Below, piece by piece: positions 5,490 through 11,722 of a stretch of DNA of 11,722 nt (position 1 is the stretch's first letter; each line of letters starts with the position of its first letter). The notes below the pieces were generated by a model, which saw only the letters and a program-made list of their open reading frames with translations, ran no database searches and was not told where the DNA came from. Position numbers and translations under genes: made by a program. Source of the stretch: Treponema sp. (GTDB taxonomy: Bacteria; Spirochaetota; Spirochaetia; Treponematales; Breznakiellaceae); assembly GCA_031276615.1 (NCBI GenBank), contig JAISND010000036.1, forward strand, positions 1 through 11,722. The letters run 5' to 3'.

Positions 5490-8090
5490 GTGTCGGAGCA
5501 ATTGTTTCGCAGTAATATACCTATAACGCCGGGCAGCCAGGTCTATCTGAAACGTCCCAGGATTGATCTTTTACTGGAAAAGGCCTGGCAAAACCCGGTG
5601 ATCATCGTAGCCGGCGGCGCGGGATTCGGCAAAACCTACGCGGTATACTCCTTTGTAAAACAATGCAATACAAAAACGGCCTGGATACAGCTTTCCGAAC
5701 GGGATAATATTGACGAACATTTCTGGGAAAATTTTGTCGCCGCCATATCGGTAATGAGCGGGGATATTGCCCAAAAATTGGCCGCGATAAACTTTCCGGA
5801 TACGGAACAGCAGTTTGAGCGCTACCTCGGCATTCCCCGGGGCAGTATAGTTCCCGGCGAAAAGTACATAGTTGTCTATGACGACATGCACCTTTTAAAC
5901 GACAAACCGGTACTGCGCTTTCTGGAACGGACCATTACCAGCCCTTTCCCGAACATCGTTTCAATTATCATCTCCCGGACAGAGCCGGCCCTTAACCTCA
6001 TGAAGATGGAATCAAAGGGGCTTCTGGCCCGGATTACCGAAGAGGATCTGCGCTTTACCCGGGAAGAAATGGTTTCCTACTTCCGGCTTCTGGATGTCAA
6101 GCTCCCGCCCCAAGCCGCCGCCGCCGTTTACCAGGACACCGAAGGCTGGGCCTTTGCCATACACCTGGCGGGACTTTTTCTGAAAAACGCTTTCCCGAAC
6201 AGAGGAACAATGCCGGACGCCGGCTATATGCCTTCGGTAATCCGGCCGAACATCTTCAAACTGATTGAAAGTGAAGTAATGGCCCCCCTGCCGGAAGCGC
6301 TGCAGCGTTTCCTCATCAAGCTCTCGCTCGTCGAGCGGCTGGCGCCGGAACTTCTGATCGAAATCGCGGGAAATTCCGCCCTTATAAAAGACATGGCAAG
6401 GCTCGGATCGTATATCCGTTTCGACACCTATCTAAACGCCTACCGGATTCATCACCTCTTTCTGGATTACCTTAAGGGCAGGCAGAACTGCCTGAGCGCG
6501 AAAGAAAAAATTGACGTATGGGAAAAGACGGCGGCCTGGAGCATGGCGAATAACCAGAAAATGGACGCCATTAGCTGCTATGAAAAGGCCGGAAATTACG
6601 CCGGTATCGTCAGTGTCCTCTACAGCCTTCCCCTTATACTGCCTGACCGTCTGGCGCAATATGTCCTTGACCTTATGGATCGTTCGCCGCAGAGCATCTA
6701 CCGGGATTATCCGCTGAATATAATTATCCGCAACCGAATCCTCATCAGCCTGGGACGCTATGAGCAGGCCAAAAAGGAGCTGATGCAGATCATCCCCCTT
6801 GTCAGACAGATGCCCGAAAGTCCCGGAAAGCACCGAATCCTTATGGGCTGTAACATGCATCTGGGCTTTATCGGGTTCATCGATGTCATGCGCACCAGAA
6901 ACTACGACTTCCTGGAATCTTTCAGGGAAGCCGCCAGGGAAAGCAGGCTGATGGGGAATTACGTCCCCAGGCCGCCGGTTAACGGGGTAAGCATGGGTTC
7001 CCACGCATGCAGGGTCATGCTGCCCCAGCCGGAAGAAATAGAAAAAATAATTGATTTGATAAAAGAAGCCGTTCCCTGCGCGTCGGAGGCCATGGGCGGC
7101 TGCATGTCCGGCATGTACGAGCTCGCCCGGGGGGAATTCGCGTTTTTCAGGGGCGAGGCGGACAGGGCGGAAAAATTTCTGCTGGAAGGACTGCGACGGG
7201 GCCGTGAAAACGCCCAGTACGAAATTGAAAACCGCGCCCTCTTCTACCTTCTCCGCATTTATCTGGGCCAGGCCAGGATCAGCGAAATCAGGTATATTCT
7301 CGGGCAGCTTGAGGCGGAACTTGATCTTCCTTTTTTTATGACCCGTTATTTGTACTACGATATCGTCACCGGCTGGTACTATATTCAGACCGGTCAGACA
7401 GGCCGGGTTGCGTCCTGGCTTAAAAACGATTATGAGGAAAACGAACTCAATTTCGGCGCCCGGGTCCTTGAAAGGCTGGTACGGGCGAAATTCTATTTGT
7501 ACGAAAAACGCTACCCGGCGGTTCTTGCCACCCTGGAAAATTTCGGGGGCGGCGAATCCCTCCTTATGGGCAATATTGAAACGAAAGCCCTGGAAGCCGT
7601 CTGCCGCTACCAGTCCCGGGACAGGGAAGGGGCTTTCAGGGTGCTGGCCGAAGCCTGTGAACTTGCCGCGCCGGCCGGTCTTTTCTTTCCCTTCGTGGAA
7701 CTTGGCAAGGATATGCGGACGCTGACCTCGGCGGCGCTCAAACAGGAAAACCTTCCCCTGCCGAGGGATTGGCTCGAAAGGATCAACCGGGAAGCGTCAA
7801 GCTACGCGAAGAAACTCTTTTTCGTGGCGGAGCAGCCCCGGGACGGTGCGGAACGGAAGTTCGCCGGGGAGGGAGCGGCCCTGTCCAGGCGGGAGATGGA
7901 AATTCTCAGGAGCCTTTGCCAGGGCCTTACCCGCAAGGAAATGGCCAGGGTTTCTTCCATTTCGATTAACACCGTAAAAAGCACGATACGGAGCATTTAC
8001 AATAAACTGGGAGCAGTGAACCGTGCCGATGCCGTACGAATCGCCACGGAAATGAACCTCTCCGCCGAAAGGCAGATTCCCGGGCAGTAG
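5490..8090 (+). CDS. MalT-like LuxR-family transcriptional regulator with STAND ATPase (first of pair)
   Basis: An 866-aa protein starting with GTG behind AAAGGAG. The N-terminal nucleotide-binding domain has a Walker A at residues 41-49 (AGGAGFGKT, Lys48) and a Walker B at about 126-132 (YIVVYDD), followed by MH. The SIIISRTEPAL strand (158-168) and the DTEGWAFAIHLAG segment complete the signature of large ATP-binding LuxR (LAL/MalT) proteins. In that family an inducer and ATP drive self-association before DNA binding. Residues of about 345-790 are alpha-helical, TPR-like repeats, the expected sensor region. The LuxR helix-turn-helix is at 798-857 (LSRREMEIL, GLTRKEMA, INTVKSTI, YNKLG), with the usual spacing. 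There is no membrane segment or signal peptide; it is cytosolic. It is followed after 66 bases by a paralogue of nearly the same length. The inducer and target genes cannot be read from the sequence, and no metabolic operon is adjacent. Confidence 0.93.
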   Translation: MSEQLFRSNIPITPGSQVYLKRPRIDLLLEKAWQNPVIIVAGGAGFGKTYAVYSFVKQCNTKTAWIQLSERDNIDEHFWENFVAAISVMSGDIAQKLAAINFPDTEQQFERYLGIPRGSIVPGEKYIVVYDDMHLLNDKPVLRFLERTITSPFPNIVSIIISRTEPALNLMKMESKGLLARITEEDLRFTREEMVSYFRLLDVKLPPQAAAAVYQDTEGWAFAIHLAGLFLKNAFPNRGTMPDAGYMPSVIRPNIFKLIESEVMAPLPEALQRFLIKLSLVERLAPELLIEIAGNSALIKDMARLGSYIRFDTYLNAYRIHHLFLDYLKGRQNCLSAKEKIDVWEKTAAWSMANNQKMDAISCYEKAGNYAGIVSVLYSLPLILPDRLAQYVLDLMDRSPQSIYRDYPLNIIIRNRILISLGRYEQAKKELMQIIPLVRQMPESPGKHRILMGCNMHLGFIGFIDVMRTRNYDFLESFREAARESRLMGNYVPRPPVNGVSMGSHACRVMLPQPEEIEKIIDLIKEAVPCASEAMGGCMSGMYELARGEFAFFRGEADRAEKFLLEGLRRGRENAQYEIENRALFYLLRIYLGQARISEIRYILGQLEAELDLPFFMTRYLYYDIVTGWYYIQTGQTGRVASWLKNDYEENELNFGARVLERLVRAKFYLYEKRYPAVLATLENFGGGESLLMGNIETKALEAVCRYQSRDREGAFRVLAEACELAAPAGLFFPFVELGKDMRTLTSAALKQENLPLPRDWLERINREASSYAKKLFFVAEQPRDGAERKFAGEGAALSRREMEILRSLCQGLTRKEMARVSSISINTVKSTIRSIYNKLGAVNRADAVRIATEMNLSAERQIPGQ

Positions 8091-8156
8091 AGCCTGCCGC
8101 GAACAAGAGCCGGAGAACCCGCCGGATTTCCGGGCAAGTCCGGCAAAGGATAAAAG

Positions 8157-10751
8157 GTGGAAAAACAAAATTCCCGAAGTGGCGTGCCGCGTTTCCCCGG
8201 TAAAGGATTATTCCTGGAGCGGGAACGGATGCACAATCTTCTGGAACAATCGGTACAGAGTTTTGTCACGCTCATAATCGCCGGTGAAGGCTACGGCAAG
8301 ACCTGCGCGGCCGCTTCCTTTCTGCGCAAAAGACCCGAACAGGTCATCTGGGTGCAGCTTTCCGCCCGGGATAACAACCCCTGGCACTTTTGGGAGAATT
8401 TGACCCAGTCCGTCAGCTTCCGGAGCCCGGAGGTAAAAAAGGTCTATGAGGAGACGGGGTTCCCCGAAACTTCCCGGGATATCCTTCGCTACCTTTCGAT
8501 CGTGGAAAAAATGGCCGGCCGGAACAAATATATCATCGTCGTAGACGATCTCCACTTTATCAGCGCGAAGCCGGTTCTTAATTTCTGGGAGCGGATTCTG
8601 GCATCTCCCCTCGCGAACCAAAACTTTATGCTGATCTCCCGGGTTGAGCCGCAGCTTAACACCATTCCCCTTCTGTCCAAGGGCCGCCTGAGCAAAATCG
8701 GCGCCGAGGAACTGCGCTTCAACAAAGAAGAGATCGCCGGTTTTTTCAAACTCTGCGCTATTGAACCCGGTCCGGAAGAGCTGGAGAACATCTGCAACGA
8801 CACCGAAGGCTGGGCGCTGGCGGTAAACTTCCTTGCCGGCGAAATGAAAAAGCAGGGTGGAAGCTATACCCGGCATCTCCTCAACACCGGAGCGGTAAGG
8901 GCCATGATTGACCGGAACTATGAAAAGATGAAGGCCCCGCTCAGAAAATTCCTCATAGAACTTTCCCTTTTTGAACAGTGGCCGAGGGAAATCCTGGAAA
9001 ACATCGCGGGCGATGTGAAAATCGTCGCCGAGATGGAACGTTTCAGTTCCCTCATACGCTATGACTCGTACCTCCACGGGTACCATATTCACCGTATTGT
9101 TCTGGATTACCTCAGGGAAAAACAGGGGGAACTTTCCGCGGATGACATCAGGAGATCGTCTACCCTGGCGGCCGAGTGGTGCCTCCGCAACAACCTGCCC
9201 CTGGACGCTGCCCATAACTATGCGCGCGCCGGGAACTGCCGGGAACTCATCAATATTATCTATACCTTCCGGTCTGTTATACCCCGGCCCCTGGCGGCCT
9301 TCCTGCTGGAACTGCTGGATCGTTTCAAAAAAACCGCGGGGCAGGATGAGGAAGATGAAGATTTTCTCTTTCTGTACCATGTGATGCGGCCGCGGCTTAT
9401 TATGAACATGGGAAACTTTGAAGAGGCTGCCGCCGAGTACCGGGCAAGCATCGCCCGCTTTGAGGCCCTGCCGCCCAGTCCCCTAAGCTCCCATATTCTT
9501 GCCGGCTGTTACCTCAACATGGGCAACCTTGGCATACTTACCGCCAGATTCACCGGCGATCATTCCGAGGCGGATTACTTTATCCGGGCAAACTATTACT
9601 ATATGCGCCACCCCCGAACCTTCCGCAGTCCCGCGACGAAAGTCAACCTTCCCGTCTATATCATCCAGGTAGCCTGTCCCGCGAAGGAGGGGGAAATTGA
9701 AAAAGCCATAAGGAATTTCGTAAGGGCGGAACCCCACGCGGCCTACTGTTTCAACGGCTACCTGTACGGCGTAGGCGATCTGGCCTGGACGGAGTTTGCT
9801 TACTTTCGGGATGATCTTAACGGCGCGGAGCAATACGCCCGCCGGGCGCTGTTCAAAGCGCGGGAAAAGGAACAGTACGAAACGGAAAACCGCGCCCTTT
9901 TCTATCTCCTCAGGATCGCGCTTCATGCCGGGGAATCAATGGGCCTTGAAGGAATATGGAAACAGCTTGAGGCCCAGCTTGAAATACCGGAATACTACAA
10001 CAGCCGGGCCATCCACGACATCATAAGCGGCTGGTTCCATTCCCACATTGGTGAAACCCAAAAGGTTGTCCCCTGGCTGCGGGACGACACTGAGGAAAAT
10101 GAAAAAATTTCCATGTTTCACAGCTTCGAAACCCTGGTAAAGATAAAGTGCCTGTATGCGGACAAACAGTACGAAAAAAGCCTGGCCGCCCTGGAGCGGG
10201 AAAAAAGCAGAAGGGGCCTGGGAAGTTTTCTCTTTGGGGCGATTGAGCTTGGCTGCCTTGAGGCGGTAATCCGGTATCAGACAGGCGACAAAAAAGGCGC
10301 GGCAAAGTGTCTCGAAGAAACATGGAAAGCGGCCGCTCCCGATTCGCTGAATATGCCCTTCATGGAACAGGGCGACGACATGCGGCTCCTCATCTCCGAC
10401 ACCCTGAACGAGGGAGGCTGCGCAATTCCCAGGGACTGGCTTGAATCCATCCGGAGCAGGGCTTCCGCCTACGGGAAAAAGCTTGCCCTGGCCGCGGAAC
10501 GCTGGCGCAAGAACAGCTCCGGGGAGGAAAGAAAATCCGAAGCGCCCCCCGTCTTTCTTGCCCGGCGGGAAAGGAAAATCCTTGTACTGCTTTCCCAGGG
10601 CTTCAACAGGGAAGAAATCGCCGAAGAGACCGGCCTTTCCGCAAATAATGTCAAAAACAGCATACACGAAATATACCGGAAGCTCGGGGCCATTAACCGG
10701 GCCGACGCCATACGAATCGCCGCCGATTTGAAATTCATTAAAAACAATTGA
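8157..10751 (+). CDS. MalT-like LuxR-family transcriptional regulator with STAND ATPase (second of pair)
   Basis: An 864-aa protein starting with GTG, with AAAGGA at 8145-8150, the same 6-base spacing as the first copy. Walker A is at residues 42-49 (AGEGYGKT, Lys48) and Walker B at about 125-131 (YIIVVDD), followed by LH. The DTEGWALAVNFLAG segment, the long helical middle and the C-terminal LuxR helix-turn-helix at 801-860 (LARRERKIL, NREEIAEET, ANNVKNSI, YRKLG) keep the same order and nearly the same positions as in the upstream gene. I judge about 40% identity over the first 200 residues by eye. Higher local identity occurs at ENRALFYLLRI and in the tail NRADAIRIA. It is a tandem duplicate, old enough that the DNA has diverged. 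The sensor region around residues 430-560 differs most, so the two probably sense different ligands (inference). The upstream gap has no promoter or terminator I can recognise, so an operon is likely. Confidence 0.93.
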   Translation: MEKQNSRSGVPRFPGKGLFLERERMHNLLEQSVQSFVTLIIAGEGYGKTCAAASFLRKRPEQVIWVQLSARDNNPWHFWENLTQSVSFRSPEVKKVYEETGFPETSRDILRYLSIVEKMAGRNKYIIVVDDLHFISAKPVLNFWERILASPLANQNFMLISRVEPQLNTIPLLSKGRLSKIGAEELRFNKEEIAGFFKLCAIEPGPEELENICNDTEGWALAVNFLAGEMKKQGGSYTRHLLNTGAVRAMIDRNYEKMKAPLRKFLIELSLFEQWPREILENIAGDVKIVAEMERFSSLIRYDSYLHGYHIHRIVLDYLREKQGELSADDIRRSSTLAAEWCLRNNLPLDAAHNYARAGNCRELINIIYTFRSVIPRPLAAFLLELLDRFKKTAGQDEEDEDFLFLYHVMRPRLIMNMGNFEEAAAEYRASIARFEALPPSPLSSHILAGCYLNMGNLGILTARFTGDHSEADYFIRANYYYMRHPRTFRSPATKVNLPVYIIQVACPAKEGEIEKAIRNFVRAEPHAAYCFNGYLYGVGDLAWTEFAYFRDDLNGAEQYARRALFKAREKEQYETENRALFYLLRIALHAGESMGLEGIWKQLEAQLEIPEYYNSRAIHDIISGWFHSHIGETQKVVPWLRDDTEENEKISMFHSFETLVKIKCLYADKQYEKSLAALEREKSRRGLGSFLFGAIELGCLEAVIRYQTGDKKGAAKCLEETWKAAAPDSLNMPFMEQGDDMRLLISDTLNEGGCAIPRDWLESIRSRASAYGKKLALAAERWRKNSSGEERKSEAPPVFLARRERKILVLLSQGFNREEIAEETGLSANNVKNSIHEIYRKLGAINRADAIRIAADLKFIKNN

Positions 10752-10848
10752 CCCGTTCGATAACCCGGCTGGTTGACAAGGGGTCAGCCTGCAAGTCCAA
10801 TGAATCTCATCCCAAAGGGCAAGTATCTTTAAACGCCGCGGGTACTCA

Positions 10849-11722
10849 TTACAGATATTTTCTCAAGCACAACTCTTTTTGGCCGGCTGTCTGTTTCCGC
10901 AGTTTTTGCAAGCCCTGTATTTCGTCCTCAAGCTTTTCTATTTCAGCGGCAATTTTTTGCTGTTCGGGGAGCGGGGGTAATGGAACTTTTAAAGAAAATA
11001 ATAACGTTTGATTCAAACTTTTAATATTTGAACCACCACTGTTTCTTGTCAATTTCTCTCTAACGTTTTTCGTTCGCAAATAATAGCATAAATATTTCGG
11101 ATGGACTTTTTCTAAATTTGGCCTAAGCCTTATGGTAAATCCGGAAAAGGAAGTCTTGGGCAATACCTTGTCTATCAACAAGAATCTTCCGACTAAAGCT
11201 GCCGATCCATTAGAGCGAACAACAAGCAAATCATCGGGTTTCAAAAGGTAATCTTCGGATAATTCACCTTCGATCTGAATTTGTTCAATAAAATCCAGGT
11301 TTGGAACAATATTGTTTTGAAAATCCCCAACGCCAATAATGTTTATTGTATCACCCGAACTTTTACGGCTATAGTTCAGGCCGTTTTTTAACGAAACAAT
11401 ATTTCCCAATTCAATCGTATCGTATTTGAGAGTTTCTAAAATATTATCTATTTTCCCCCTCAACCTCTCAATTTTATCTTTCGCCTCCGTTTCTTTTTCT
11501 TCCAATGCCTCTATTTCCGCGGCAATCTTTTTCTGTACGTCTTTTGGAGGCAGGGGGATTTTTATTTTTGCTATATCATCGGCATATACATGTGGCTGCG
11601 CGTGTCCACGCTTATACGTATATATCACCTTTTGAATTGATTTTAAAAACCAGTATATTAATTTCGTTGAAATTATATTTTCATCTTTTGATTTTATCGT
11701 ATTGCAATCAGAAGCAAAAATA
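10849..11722 (-). CDS. hsdS: Type I restriction enzyme specificity subunit HsdS, C-terminal part
   Basis: Partial: 290 codons before a TAA at 10851-10849, with the frame open to the right edge. A GTG at 11628 is internal and is not the start. Upstream codons read as the end of a first target-recognition domain (TRD), with KRGHAQPHVYADDI at fragment residues 38-50. Then come the central conserved region (IKIPLPPKDVQKKIAAEIE) and a coiled-coil spacer to about residue 95. A second TRD starts at YDTIELGNIVSL and ends in KVPLPPLPEQQKIAAEIE, followed by the closing helix. This two-TRD, two-spacer plan is the HsdS architecture, which chooses the DNA target for the methyltransferase and restriction subunits. 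A fusion to a methylase domain upstream cannot be excluded. Base composition is far more AT-rich than the rest of the window (60-base lines I counted gave 18 to 42% GC), a sign of horizontal origin. hsdM and hsdR would lie to the right, outside the window. Confidence 0.88.
   Translation of the reverse strand, partial: IFASDCNTIKSKDENIISTKLIYWFLKSIQKVIYTYKRGHAQPHVYADDIAKIKIPLPPKDVQKKIAAEIEALEEKETEAKDKIERLRGKIDNILETLKYDTIELGNIVSLKNGLNYSRKSSGDTINIIGVGDFQNNIVPNLDFIEQIQIEGELSEDYLLKPDDLLVVRSNGSAALVGRFLLIDKVLPKTSFSGFTIRLRPNLEKVHPKYLCYYLRTKNVREKLTRNSGGSNIKSLNQTLLFSLKVPLPPLPEQQKIAAEIEKLEDEIQGLQKLRKQTAGQKELCLRKYL
10938..10962. repeat. Direct repeat copy 1 within hsdS (distal conserved region)
   Basis: This 25-base segment matches 11511-11535 at 22 of 25 positions. 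Both encode the AAEIE helix start of an HsdS conserved region, one after each target-recognition domain. Such repeats allow domain exchange by recombination. Confidence 0.7.
11511..11535. repeat. Direct repeat copy 2 within hsdS (central conserved region)
   Basis: Partner of the repeat at 10938-10962, in the same orientation and about 570 bases away. The DNA between the two copies is essentially the second target-recognition domain and half of the spacer, i.e. one exchangeable module. Confidence 0.7.

Noticed and set aside
8208..9380. Minus-strand ORF of 390 codons
   Set aside because: It is antisense to the ATPase half of the second regulator, where Walker motifs fix the true frame.
10767..10789. 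GGCTG/CAGCC hairpin after the second regulator as a terminator
   Set aside because: The stem is only 5 bp and no T-run follows, so it does not meet the pattern of a rho-independent terminator.

Overview
The window looks like a piece of a spirochaete chromosome, most likely a Treponema-type organism of the gut or termite-gut lineage. The main evidence is a second-type, divergent FliG flagellar switch protein, large MalT-like LuxR regulators in tandem, and a partial gene of the AAA-ATPase-like/PD-(D/E)XK family that is often multicopy in Treponema and Bacteroidetes. This placement is inference from gene content; there is no rRNA or other marker in the window.

Layout, left to right. (1) 1-392, minus strand: the N-terminal 130 codons of an AAA-ATPase-like protein that runs off the left edge. 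(2) 450-4777, minus strand: a two-gene operon made of a divergent, full-length FliG paralogue (4777 to 3527) followed, with a 4-base ATGA overlap, by a PreP-like M16C zinc peptidase (3530 to 450). (3) 4778-5489: a 712-base intergenic region with no convincing gene. It contains a cluster of small hairpins (about 4930-5057), a roughly 290-base imperfect palindrome (5074-5365), and then a promoter and structured leader. (4) 5490-10751, plus strand: two paralogous, tandem LuxR-family regulators of 866 and 864 aa. Each has an N-terminal STAND-type ATPase, a long helical-repeat middle and a C-terminal LuxR helix-turn-helix. Both start with GTG and have a Shine-Dalgarno 6 bases upstream, so they are probably one transcript. 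(5) 10849-11722, minus strand: the C-terminal 290 codons of a type I restriction specificity subunit (HsdS) in clearly AT-rich DNA. It converges on the regulator pair and runs off the right edge; it is probably the end of a horizontally acquired restriction-modification locus.

FliG acts in the motor switch and the peptidase in cytosolic peptide degradation, so their coupling is not explained by known function. The two large regulators have no obvious target operon in the window. I did not find a convincing undescribed defence or signalling system. The parts that most deserve a second look are the palindromic element next to the regulator promoter, the tandem regulator pair, and the FliG/peptidase coupling.
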